DNA from: Caldisericales bacterium
Lineage (GTDB): Bacteria; Caldisericota; Caldisericia; Caldisericales; Caldisericaceae
Direction of reading: 5' to 3'
DNA: 6,673 nucleotides
NCBI GenBank assembly: GCA_015485995.1
Contig: WFSP01000017.1
Coordinates: 1 to 6,673, forward strand
The notes below the pieces were generated by a model. It did not search any database, was not told where the DNA came from, and saw only the letters and a list, made by a program, of their open reading frames with translations. The position numbers and the translations under genes are program-made. Positions 1-6,612 of this stretch are shown here, one piece after another. Numbering within the stretch: the stretch's first letter is position 1; each line of letters begins with the position of its first letter.

Positions 1-117
1 AAACTAAAGGAGAGGAAACAGAATGATAAACTAAAATCTCTATCTTCAAATATTCCAAATAATACTCCTATGAAAAAGAATGATTTCGTATATAATTTTA
101 GTGAGGCAACTAAATGA
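1..117 (+). CDS. 3' end of an unidentified ORF, possibly an IS transposase C-terminus (partial)
   Basis: A frame open from the left edge gives 38 codons before TGA at 115-117. The peptide is lysine- and asparagine-rich, starts KLKERKQNDKLK and ends DFVYNFSEATK. No domain or catalytic residue is visible, so I do not recognise the protein from sequence. The case for a transposase is contextual. The last 30 residues lie inside a perfect repeat that recurs inverted at the other end of the window, and the stop lies 33 bp before the repeat boundary at 150, a normal distance between a transposase stop and an IS end. The gene reads toward the liv operon. It could instead be the tail of another duplicated gene, or a chance frame. 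Confidence 0.35.
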   Translation, partial: KLKERKQNDKLKSLSSNIPNNTPMKKNDFVYNFSEATK

Positions 118-150
118 TATTTCGTATAGAAAATTAAATGAGGCAACACG
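23..150 (+). repeat. Left arm of a perfect 128-bp inverted repeat, probable inner end of an IS copy
   Basis: Base-by-base comparison shows positions 23-150 equal the reverse complement of 6546-6673 with no mismatch or gap. The inner boundary is sharp: after the shared ACACG the left side continues TTAAGCC, while the inverted right side continues GAGTTTTT. The outer boundary is unknown because the partner arm stops at the window edge, so the repeat may be much longer. Perfect identity in AT-rich, mostly non-essential-looking sequence implies recent duplication or gene conversion. The likeliest source is two inverted copies of one insertion sequence; the IS family is not recognised. Confidence 0.9.
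84..147 (+). repeat. Two degenerate tandem sub-repeats inside the left arm, possible transposase-binding sites
   Basis: Two units of about 36-37 bp lie head to tail. Each starts with TTTCGTATA (84-92 and 120-128) and ends with GAGGCAAC (103-110 and 140-147), with a variable AT-rich spacer. The same pair occurs mirrored in the right arm at 6549-6612. Repeated motifs next to an element end are typical of transposase-binding sites, but that role is inferred from position only. The first unit overlaps the end of the partial ORF, so part of the similarity is coding (NFSEATK in one frame, LNEATR in another). Confidence 0.6.
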
Positions 151-194
151 TTAAGCCTATATAAAACAATGAAATTCTATATTTTTATATTCTA

Positions 195-222
195 TTGACT
201 TTTTAAATGATTTTGATATACT
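195..222 (+). promoter_or_regulatory. Sigma-A-type promoter of the liv operon
   Basis: A -35 box TTGACT (195-200) and a -10 box TATACT (217-222) are separated by 16 bp. Transcription would start near 229, giving a leader of roughly 34 nt that carries the GGAGGT ribosome binding site (251-256). The short leader leaves no room for a T-box or riboswitch, so any regulation by amino acid supply would have to act at the DNA level or through an attenuator not visible here. I see no clear palindromic operator. The promoter lies 45 bp inside the left repeat arm, so insertion of the arm did not remove it. Confidence 0.7.
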
Positions 223-262
223 ATTCCAAATTTATATTCAAAAAATAAAAGGAGGTATAGAG

Positions 263-1429
263 ATGAGAAGAAGAAAGTTATTAACGATGCTTGTTTCACT
301 GCTTCTTGTAACTGCGCTTTTTGGCACAGTTTTAACAGGATGTGGTGGAAGCAAACCTGCATCTGAGAAAGCGGCAGAGCCGATTAAAGTTGGGGGTGTT
401 GCTCCTGTAACAGGTCCTGCGGCAACTTTTGGAAAATCCACAAAACAAGGTTATGAAATGGCCCTGGAGGAGTGGAATGCGAAAGGTGGAGTGTTGGGTA
501 GAAAGGTGGAAATGGTTTTTGAGGATGATAAGGCCGATCCGACGGAAGCTGCAAATGCATTTTCAAAACTTATTAACGACAACCACGTTGTTGCAATTGC
601 TGGTTCTGTTACAAGCTCTTGCTCACTTGCCGGAGCACCGATTGCGCAGCGCGCGGGAATCCCTATGATTACGCCTACGTCTACAAACCCAAAAGTAACC
701 GAACAAGGAGAGTATATTTTTAGGGCTTGCTTTATCGACCCGTTTCAGGGGACAGTTGCAGCAAAATTTGCCAGCAATAGTTTAAAGGCAAAGACAGCTG
801 GAGTTATTTACGATATCGGTCAGGATTATAACACAGGACTTGCTGAGTTCTTCAAAAAAGGTTTCGCTGAACTTGGTGGAAAAGTTGTTTCTTATGAAGG
901 TTATCCGGATGGGACAACTGATTTCAATGCTCAGCTTACAAAAATTCTTGAGCAAAAGCCTGATGTAATCTATTCTCCGAATTATTACAATGATGATGGC
1001 CTTATTGCAAAACAGGCACGTTCGCTTGGATTTACAGGCCCGATTTTAGGCGGAGACGGATGGGATTCTCCTGACCTCGTGAAGATTGGCGGAGACGCAG
1101 TAAATAATTGTTATTTCACCAACCATTTCTCCAAAGACGATAAACGTTCAGAGGTGCAGAATTTCGTAAAAAAATACACGGATAAATACGGCGAAGCACC
1201 CGATGCACTTGCTGCCCTTGGGTATGATGCAATGAACATTCTTCTTACTGCAATTCAGAAAGCTGGTTCAACCGATGGAGTAAAGATTAAAGATGCTATG
1301 AAAGATATTGATTATCAGGGCGTAACAGGGCATGTTAAGTTCGATAAGAACAGAAACCCCGTAAAGAGTGCTGTTGTTCTCAAAATAGAGAACGGCAAGC
1401 AGGTATATGTAACGACTATTAACCCGTAA
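263..1429 (+). CDS. livJ: Branched-chain/hydrophobic amino acid ABC transporter, substrate-binding lipoprotein
   Basis: This 388-residue protein is the extracellular receptor of the importer. It has a lipoprotein signal peptide: basic MRRRK, a hydrophobic core at about 6-23, and lipobox LTGC with the lipidated cysteine at C27. The mature part is a type I periplasmic-binding fold (LivJ/LivK-like): an IKVGGVAPVTGPAA strand at 41-54, a ligand-loop region with GSVTSS (114-119) and TPTSTNP (137-143), DIGQDYNTG at 184-192 and GGDGWDSP at 263-270. Length is normal for the family. ATG at 263 is preceded by GGAGGT (251-256) with 6-nt spacing. It is the first gene of the liv operon, directly behind the promoter. 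Ligands are expected to be leucine, isoleucine or valine, but members of this family also bind other amino acids and amides, so exact specificity cannot be read here. Confidence 0.93.
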   Translation: MRRRKLLTMLVSLLLVTALFGTVLTGCGGSKPASEKAAEPIKVGGVAPVTGPAATFGKSTKQGYEMALEEWNAKGGVLGRKVEMVFEDDKADPTEAANAFSKLINDNHVVAIAGSVTSSCSLAGAPIAQRAGIPMITPTSTNPKVTEQGEYIFRACFIDPFQGTVAAKFASNSLKAKTAGVIYDIGQDYNTGLAEFFKKGFAELGGKVVSYEGYPDGTTDFNAQLTKILEQKPDVIYSPNYYNDDGLIAKQARSLGFTGPILGGDGWDSPDLVKIGGDAVNNCYFTNHFSKDDKRSEVQNFVKKYTDKYGEAPDALAALGYDAMNILLTAIQKAGSTDGVKIKDAMKDIDYQGVTGHVKFDKNRNPVKSAVVLKIENGKQVYVTTINP

Positions 1430-1445
1430 ATACGGTTTGAATGAA

Positions 1446-1469
1446 CTGAGGGGCCATAATGCCCCTCAG
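1446..1469 (+). promoter_or_regulatory. Intercistronic stem-loop between livJ and livH
   Basis: CTGAGGGGC (1446-1454) and GCCCCTCAG (1461-1469) pair perfectly as a 9-bp GC-rich stem with a 6-nt CATAAT loop. No T-run follows; the next bases are the livH ribosome binding site GGAGGAGG (1474-1481). It is therefore unlikely to be a full intrinsic terminator. Placed after a binding-protein gene, such a hairpin usually protects the 3' end of the processed upstream mRNA and helps the receptor outnumber the permease. It could also partly mask livH translation. The function is inferred; the structure is seen. Confidence 0.75.
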
Positions 1470-1486
1470 ACTTGGAGGAGGAACGA

Positions 1487-2395
1487 ATGAGTGGAATTTT
1501 TAACCTACAACAGGTAATTAATAGCATACAACTTGGCAGTATATATGCACTGATCTCTATCGGATATACGCTTGTGTATGGAATTATTAAGCTTATTAAC
1601 TTTGCACACGGTGATTTCTATATGATTGGTGCCTATGCGGCTTACTTTGCCGTGATATTTTCCGCGGCAAGGAAGGAACATCCAAACGTTATTATTGTGC
1701 TTTTAATAAGTATGACAGCAGGTGCAATAGTTGCTTTTCTTTCGAACCGTATTGCATACAGGCCTTTGAGATATAAGCCGAGGCTTTCTGCTCTTATCAC
1801 TGCAATAGGTGTTTCAATGTTCCTTGAATATACATCCTCTGCAATTCCTGCAGTAGGGCCTTCTTACAGAGCATTTCCTCAGAGCCAGCTAATACCAGAA
1901 AGAACTTATCATATGTGGGGTGCAGTGCTGACTAATTATCAAATTGTAAATATAGTTATTGCCGTAACGCTAATGATTATTTTAACTTATATTGTCCAGC
2001 ACACACGCATCGGTATGGCAATGAGGGCTTCAGCTCAAGACAAAGATGCCGCTAGCCTTATGGGAATAGATATCGAAAAAATTATTGATTTCACTTTTAT
2101 TATAGGTGGCGCATTGGCCGGGGCAGCAGGGCTTCTTACAGGTATTACATACCCGAGGATTAACCCTTATATGGGAATTATTCCGGGGCTAAAAGCATTT
2201 ATTGCCGCAGTGCTCGGGGGAATTGGAAGTGTACCCGGGGCAATGCTCGGAAGCTATATAATGGGCTTTGCCGAGGTGTTTGGGATGGCAATTAACTCTA
2301 TTCTCGGAGAGGGTATTGCGTATGCAATTCTGATACTTGTTTTAATATTCTTGCCTCAGGGAATTTTGGGCAAGAAAACAGGAGAAAAAGTATGA
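1487..2395 (+). CDS. livH: Branched-chain amino acid ABC transporter, permease LivH
   Basis: This 302-residue integral membrane protein forms half of the transport channel. It has about eight hydrophobic segments and the hallmark motifs of the LivH family: LINFAHGDFYMIGAY at 36-50, the cytoplasmic coupling-loop region MRASAQDKDAASLMGID at 179-195 that contacts an ATPase, AFIAAVLGGIGSVPGAMLG at 237-255, and LPQGILG at 289-295. I chose ATG at 1487, 5 nt after GGAGGAGG (1474-1481). A longer in-frame TTG start at 1472 would place the start codon on the ribosome binding site and add only MEEER, so it is rejected. Its stop overlaps the livM start by 4 nt (ATGA). It lies 57 bp after livJ, with the stem-loop between them. 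Confidence 0.94.
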   Translation: MSGIFNLQQVINSIQLGSIYALISIGYTLVYGIIKLINFAHGDFYMIGAYAAYFAVIFSAARKEHPNVIIVLLISMTAGAIVAFLSNRIAYRPLRYKPRLSALITAIGVSMFLEYTSSAIPAVGPSYRAFPQSQLIPERTYHMWGAVLTNYQIVNIVIAVTLMIILTYIVQHTRIGMAMRASAQDKDAASLMGIDIEKIIDFTFIIGGALAGAAGLLTGITYPRINPYMGIIPGLKAFIAAVLGGIGSVPGAMLGSYIMGFAEVFGMAINSILGEGIAYAILILVLIFLPQGILGKKTGEKV

Positions 2396-3444
2396 GTGGA
2401 AAAAATAGCATTATGCAAAATATAGTCCGGTTTCTTAAGAGCAGAAACGGCAAAATTCTTATAGGTACCTTTATATTTTGGTTAATTCTGTACCCTTTAA
2501 ATAAATTTAACGTTATGAACAATTACTGGATGCATGTCGTAAATGTATCGCTTATATTTGTAATTCTTACTGTAAGTCTGAATCTTATCAATGGTTTTAC
2601 CGGGCAATTTTCTATAGGCCATATGGGTTTTGCTGCGGTTGGTGCGTACACGGCTGCAACACTTACAACCCTTGTATGGAAAGTTCCCTCTCATGGTATT
2701 GTTGCGTATACAGCGTTTATCGGTGCTTTGCTGTTGGGTGGTATTGCCGCAGCGTTTATCGGTTTTCTTATAGGGCTTCCCACTTTAAGGCTAAGGGGTG
2801 ATTATCTTGCTATTGTTACCCTTGCGTTTGGGGAAATCATTCGTGTAATCATAAACAGTATCGACTTTGTTGGAGGGCCGAGAGGAATTCCCGGAATACC
2901 GCGGTTTTCAACGTTCACAGTGGTTGTCGTAGTAACAGTTTTGTCTGTAATTATTATGAAAAATGTCATATATTCTTCCATAGGGAGGGCGCTTCTTTCC
3001 ATAAGGGAAGACGAAGTGGCGTCAGAACTTGTTGGTGTTGATACGACAAGATACAAGGTACTTGGCTTTACAGTAGGTGCTTTTTTCGCAGGAATAGGTG
3101 GCGGGCTTCTTGCTCACCTCGTTCAGTATATTAATCCCCTTCAATTTGGATTTATGGCAACAATATATGTACTCATTATGGTGTATATTGGCGGAGTAGG
3201 CAGTATTAGCGGTTCGATAGTTGCAGCAATCGGACTTACATTCCTTTCGGAAGGTTTGAGGTTTGGACTTGATAAACTTAATTCAGTAACGCCTTTTCCT
3301 GTTGGCCCTGAATGGAGGATGGTGATATATTCAGTGCTTCTTGTTGCCACTATGCTGTACAAAACAAACGGGCTTATGGGTGATAGGGAATTTGAAGTAT
3401 TAATTCCTGAAGAGGAGGATGAAAATGCCAAACACAGCGCTTAA
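2392..3444 (+). CDS. livM: Branched-chain amino acid ABC transporter, permease LivM
   Basis: This 350-residue permease is the partner of LivH in the channel. The N-terminus is a basic cytoplasmic stretch (to about 21) before the first membrane helix. Family motifs follow: NLINGFTGQFSIGHMGF at 64-80, TLRLRGDYLAIVTLAFGE at 131-148, the coupling-loop region GRALLSIREDEVASELVGVD at 198-217, and GGVGSISGSIVAA at 267-279. About eight to nine membrane segments fit the hydrophobicity. The C-terminal tail is hydrophilic and acidic ([13 protein letters not shown]) and is encoded over the ribosome binding site and first codons of livG. ATG at 2392 is used, with GGAG at 2381-2384 and translational coupling to livH through the ATGA overlap. 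Length is normal for the family. Confidence 0.94.
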   Translation: MSGKNSIMQNIVRFLKSRNGKILIGTFIFWLILYPLNKFNVMNNYWMHVVNVSLIFVILTVSLNLINGFTGQFSIGHMGFAAVGAYTAATLTTLVWKVPSHGIVAYTAFIGALLLGGIAAAFIGFLIGLPTLRLRGDYLAIVTLAFGEIIRVIINSIDFVGGPRGIPGIPRFSTFTVVVVVTVLSVIIMKNVIYSSIGRALLSIREDEVASELVGVDTTRYKVLGFTVGAFFAGIGGGLLAHLVQYINPLQFGFMATIYVLIMVYIGGVGSISGSIVAAIGLTFLSEGLRFGLDKLNSVTPFPVGPEWRMVIYSVLLVATMLYKTNGLMGDREFEVLIPEEEDENAKHSA

Positions 3445-4219
3445 AGTAGATCATGTTACACATTATTTCGGGGGCCTGCGTGCCGTGCATAATTTCCATA
3501 TGGAACTTCCCCAAGGGGTAATCTGGGGACTTATCGGCCCAAATGGTGCGGGCAAAACAACAATATTTAACCTTATTACAGGTGTTTACACGCCGACTGA
3601 AGGCAAGATTTATTTCAGGCATAACAAGCATGGTAATGAAGTGACAGAAGATATAACGAGATATAAACCTCATACGATTGTTTCAAAAGGTATTGCAAGA
3701 ACTTTCCAGAACTTGCGTGTATTTAATAATCTTACCGTTCTGGATAATATACGTATTGCGGGACATTTTAGAATACAATACGGATTGTATGATTCCGTAG
3801 TGAGAAATAGGAAGTTTAAAGAGGAAGAAATTAAATTGCGAGAAGAAGCAATGAAACTGCTCGAGATGTTTAACTTGCACAGCAGGGCTTATACACTTGC
3901 AAAAGGATTACCATACGGCGAACTAAGAAGGCTTGAAATTGCAAGGGCACTTGCTACGCACCCTTTACTTCTCCTTCTTGATGAACCGGCTGCCGGAATG
4001 AATCCGAAGGAAACGGAAGAACTTATGGATATGATTCGTTGGATTAAAAAAGAATTTAACTTAACGATTTTCCTTATAGAACATCATATGAAGTTTGTTA
4101 TGGGAATTTGTGAGAGGATAAAGGTAATGGATTTTGGAGAGACTATCGCCGAAGGAACACCTGAAGAAGTGAGTAATAATCCGAAGGTGATTGAGGCATA
4201 TTTGGGGAGGAAAAAATAA
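3425..4219 (+). CDS. livG: Branched-chain amino acid ABC transporter, ATP-binding protein LivG
   Basis: This 264-residue cytoplasmic ATPase is one of two that power the importer. It has Walker A GPNGAGKT at 38-45, the Q-loop in [10 protein letters not shown] (Q95), a LivG-type signature [15 protein letters not shown] at 162-176, Walker B LLLLLDEP with D186 and E187, the LivG-typical [10 protein letters not shown]-loop region, and the H-loop histidine H220 in LIEHHMK. The C-terminal [18 protein letters not shown] is the standard LivG ending. I chose ATG at 3425, 6 nt after AGGAGG (3413-3418); an in-frame ATG at 3419 directly abuts that site. The gene overlaps livM by 20 nt in another frame, implying coupled translation. 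Leu at 167 and His at 221 differ from the usual Gln and Asp there, but no catalytic residue is missing. Confidence 0.95.
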   Translation: MPNTALKVDHVTHYFGGLRAVHNFHMELPQGVIWGLIGPNGAGKTTIFNLITGVYTPTEGKIYFRHNKHGNEVTEDITRYKPHTIVSKGIARTFQNLRVFNNLTVLDNIRIAGHFRIQYGLYDSVVRNRKFKEEEIKLREEAMKLLEMFNLHSRAYTLAKGLPYGELRRLEIARALATHPLLLLLDEPAAGMNPKETEELMDMIRWIKKEFNLTIFLIEHHMKFVMGICERIKVMDFGETIAEGTPEEVSNNPKVIEAYLGRKK

Positions 4220-4220
4220 A

Positions 4221-4925
4221 ATGCTTGAAATAAGAGATTTAGTCGTTTCATATGGGGCAATTAAAGCTTTGAAAGGCATCTCGTTTCATATAAAGCCGGG
4301 AGAAATTGTTACATTGATTGGTGCAAACGGTGCAGGCAAGACAACTACTCTGAGAACAATTTCCGGACTTTTGCGTGCACAGGAGGGACATATATTTTTT
4401 ATGGGGGACGAGATAACAAATAGGCCTCCGTATAAAATTGTCCAGATGGGTATAACGCATGCCCCTGAGGGAAGAAGAGTTTTTCCAGACTTAACCGTAA
4501 GAGAAAATCTTGAGCTTGGCGCCTGGACATTAAAAGATAAGAAACTAAAAAAGGATAAGATTGAAAGTGTATTTGAGCTTTTTCCGCGTTTGAAGGAGAG
4601 GCAAAAACAGTCAGCTGGGACTCTATCCGGCGGAGAACAGCAGATGCTTGCCGTTGGACGTGCACTTATGGCAGAGGCACAGCTCGTTCTGCTTGACGAG
4701 CCGTCTATGGGGCTTGCCCCGATGCTTGTCGAAGAAATTTTCAATGTTTTAAAAAGAATAAATGAGGAAGGTAAAACAATTCTTCTTGTGGAGCAGAATG
4801 CTGAAATGGCACTTCAACTTGCAAATTACGCCTATGTACTCGAGGTCGGTAATATTACGATGGAGGGGAATGCAAAAGACCTCTTAAAAGACCCGAAGGT
4901 AAAGGCGGCTTATTTAGGCGCATAA
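4221..4925 (+). CDS. livF: Branched-chain amino acid ABC transporter, ATP-binding protein LivF
   Basis: This 234-residue cytoplasmic ATPase pairs with LivG. It has Walker A GANGAGKT at 34-41, the LivF marker APEGRRVFPDLTVRENL at 81-97, the signature LSGGEQQMLAVGRAL at 135-149, Walker B LVLLDEP with D159 and E160, and MGLAP after it. The H-loop position is Gln (LLVEQN, Q192) and the Q-loop position is Glu (E83), both normal for LivF. The C-terminus DPKVKAAYLGA is the usual ending. ATG at 4221 follows GGGGAGG (4204-4210), which lies inside the end of livG, and only one base separates the livG stop from it. An upstream in-frame ATG at 4191 would add ten residues inside livG without a ribosome binding site. 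It is the last gene of the operon. Confidence 0.95.
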   Translation: MLEIRDLVVSYGAIKALKGISFHIKPGEIVTLIGANGAGKTTTLRTISGLLRAQEGHIFFMGDEITNRPPYKIVQMGITHAPEGRRVFPDLTVRENLELGAWTLKDKKLKKDKIESVFELFPRLKERQKQSAGTLSGGEQQMLAVGRALMAEAQLVLLDEPSMGLAPMLVEEIFNVLKRINEEGKTILLVEQNAEMALQLANYAYVLEVGNITMEGNAKDLLKDPKVKAAYLGA

Positions 4926-4966
4926 AAGCAAATGGTATATGGAAGGAAACTTTACCTGCATGATGG

Positions 4967-6364
4967 TTAAACAACCGCGGGTTTTTTGCTGATTATTTTT
5001 TCTTTCCATGTACCTTTTTTAAACCAGAAGTATGCAGCAATCGCTATAATTACATTACTCACCACCATTGCGTAGAAAATGCCGTTCGGCCCTATCCGTT
5101 GTTTTATTGCCCAGAAATATGCAAGCGGTATTCTGATTCCCCATAATCTGGTAGTATTTAACACAAGAATTGGTGTTGTGTGTCCTGAACCGCTGAACGC
5201 TGCGTTAAATGCAAACATTATACCAAAGAACGGAACGGAATAAGATGCTATACGAAACAAATCGGCACCTACTTTTATTACCTCCGGGTCGTTGATAAAA
5301 AATTTGACGATGTATCCTCCGAACAAAAAAGTCAGCGTAGCCCCGCTGAAAAGTGTAATCGCGACAATTTTTACTGTTTCCCATACAACACGCTCTGCCC
5401 GTTCGGTATTATCGGCTCCGAGGTTTTGCCCTACCATTACGGTTGCCGCCTGGGAAAATCCCATTGCCGGCATATTCAAAAGGGAAATAATTCTGTTTCC
5501 TATTCCGAATGCACTGATAACTGCGGATCCGAACAAATTTACTATGCTTATAAGAAGGGTAAATCCGAGAGAAGTTGCCATTTGGCCGAAAGATAGAGGC
5601 AAACCAATCTTAAATATTTTGTTTGTAATTTTCCAGTTTATTGTTAAGTCGTTGCGTTTCAGGCGAATTTCACTTTTATCGGAGAATAGGTATCTAAAAC
5701 CGAGGAACATTGCAAGCACTCTTGCGAGGTCTGTTGCAATTGCCGCACCCGTTACCCCCATTTTTGGCATCCCTATCCCGAAAATCATCAAAGGATCCAG
5801 TATGGCATTAAGGATTAAGGAAAAGGTAATAATTTTCATAGGAGTTACCGTATTCCCTCTTCCCTGTACAATCCCCTGGAAGCTCATATAGGCAAACATA
5901 AACGGTAGCCCGATGAATATCATACGCATATAATGAAGTGTCGGTAAGAATGCATCATTCGGAGTATGTAGCAATTTTAAAACGGGTATGGCAGTAACGT
6001 ATCCGATAATCCCTAATGTTATACCTAATACTATCATTAAAGTAATTGTTGTTCCTGCCGCTTTTGCAGCATCTTCTTCTCTCTCTGCACCTGTAAATTG
6101 CGCGACGAGCGTTGAACCACCCACGGATATGCCCATTGAAAAAGCGATAAGTACAAAGGCCACATTAAATGTGATAGTTGGTGCAGTAAGTGCCGCTTTT
6201 CCAACTTTGCCAAGCCAGAATGCATCTACGAGGTTGTAGAGAGTTTGAACAAGATTTGCAATCATCACAGGAAAACCCAATATGATTAGTTCCTCTAAAA
6301 TATTGCCGTTTAAAAGGTCAGGTTTTCTTTTTAACATCCGTATGGCGCGTTGCATCTTATTCAT
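4967..6364 (-). CDS. MATE family (Na+/H+-coupled) efflux protein
   Basis: This 465-residue membrane protein belongs to the multidrug and toxin extrusion family, exporting organic molecules in exchange for Na+ or H+. The family is shown by about twelve hydrophobic segments in two similar halves: NILEELIILGFPVMIANLVQ (21-40) in the first is echoed by KIFKIGLPLSFGQMATSLGF (249-268) in the second. Further marks are GNTVTPMKI (170-178), LDPLMIFGIGMPKMGVTGAA (189-208), VMVGQNLGA (309-317) and GSGHTTP (392-398). Length is typical. The substrate cannot be predicted, so I give no symbol. The ATG at 6364 has no Shine-Dalgarno and sits 8 nt from a strong extended -10. Met4 (6355) and Met10 (6337) are alternative starts, also without a recognisable ribosome binding site. 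It converges on livF and is transcribed alone here. Confidence 0.92.
   Translation of the reverse strand: MNKMQRAIRMLKRKPDLLNGNILEELIILGFPVMIANLVQTLYNLVDAFWLGKVGKAALTAPTITFNVAFVLIAFSMGISVGGSTLVAQFTGAEREEDAAKAAGTTITLMIVLGITLGIIGYVTAIPVLKLLHTPNDAFLPTLHYMRMIFIGLPFMFAYMSFQGIVQGRGNTVTPMKIITFSLILNAILDPLMIFGIGMPKMGVTGAAIATDLARVLAMFLGFRYLFSDKSEIRLKRNDLTINWKITNKIFKIGLPLSFGQMATSLGFTLLISIVNLFGSAVISAFGIGNRIISLLNMPAMGFSQAATVMVGQNLGADNTERAERVVWETVKIVAITLFSGATLTFLFGGYIVKFFINDPEVIKVGADLFRIASYSVPFFGIMFAFNAAFSGSGHTTPILVLNTTRLWGIRIPLAYFWAIKQRIGPNGIFYAMVVSNVIIAIAAYFWFKKGTWKEKIISKKPAVV
4969..4987 (+). terminator. Weak terminator-like hairpin between the converging livF and MATE genes
   Basis: AACC-GCG-GGTT (4973-4983) is a 4-bp stem with a 3-nt loop, extendable by three A-T pairs past one mismatch, and the + strand continues as a T-run (six T in all from 4982 to 4987). 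It lies 48 bp after the livF stop and inside the last codons of the convergent MATE gene. The stem is short, so termination would be weak. It is the best candidate in the 41-bp gap and flanks; no stronger hairpin is visible for either strand. Confidence 0.3.
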
Positions 6365-6372
6365 AGCAAATC

Positions 6373-6381
6373 ATTATAACA
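6373..6381 (-). promoter_or_regulatory. Extended -10 promoter of the MATE gene
   Basis: On the minus strand TGTTATAAT (6381 down to 6373) is a perfect extended -10 element (TG, one base, TATAAT). A -35 box is poor: TTCTCT at 6400-6395 with a 16-bp spacer is the best I see, which is tolerable for an extended -10 promoter. The start of transcription would be expected near 6367-6365, one to three bases before the ATG at 6364. The rest of the 181-bp stretch from 6365 to 6545 is AT-rich and shows no convincing gene. Confidence 0.6.
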
Positions 6382-6548
6382 CAAAATTAAATATAGAGAA
6401 TGTTATATATAAGAACTTAAACAATTAGGGTTTTTCATAAGGGAGAATTCTGGACACTAACCTTGATAATTCTATTAGAAAACCTCCCGGAAAAATGGTA
6501 GAAGAAATATGAAAGGGCGTTAATCTGTTTTTATTTGAAAAACTCCGT

Positions 6549-6612
6549 GTTGCCTCATTTAATTTTCTATACGAAATATCATTTAGTTGCCTCACTAAAA
6601 TTATATACGAAA
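6549..6612 (-). repeat. Two degenerate tandem sub-repeats inside the right arm
   Basis: Mirror of the left-arm pair: on the minus strand TTTCGTATA begins at 6612 and at 6576, and GAGGCAAC ends at 6586 and at 6549. In the + direction it reads as two blocks, each starting GTTGCCTCA and followed about 20 bp later by TATACGAAA. A role as transposase-binding sites is inferred from their place at the presumed element end. Confidence 0.6.

Noticed and set aside
134..165. A possible hybrid promoter formed at the left repeat boundary (TTAAAT or TAAATG with TATATA/TATAAA).
   Set aside because: The -35 match is poor and AT-rich sequence yields such boxes by chance; the promoter at 195-222 is clearly better.
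151..262. Possible amino acid leader peptide, T-box or riboswitch ahead of livJ.
   Set aside because: The predicted leader is only about 34 nt, with no leucine-rich short ORF, T-box motif or terminator hairpin.
4286..4744. A 152-codon minus-strand frame opposite livF.
   Set aside because: It is the antisense shadow of the conserved ATPase motifs; serine- and proline-rich translation is typical of such shadows.
4221..4925. LivF lacks the usual H-loop histidine and Q-loop glutamine (Gln192 and Glu83 instead).
   Set aside because: Both substitutions are standard for the LivF family and do not suggest a defective ATPase.
5292..5891. A 199-codon + strand frame opposite the MATE gene.
   Set aside because: It lies wholly antisense to a well-supported membrane protein gene, has no family motif, and its hydrophobic composition mirrors the gene on the other strand.
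6425..6500. AGAATTCT palindrome and a TTAGTGTCC stretch on the minus strand that looked like another IS end.
   Set aside because: No matching partner end, target duplication or transposase fragment is visible in the window; a short motif alone is not enough.
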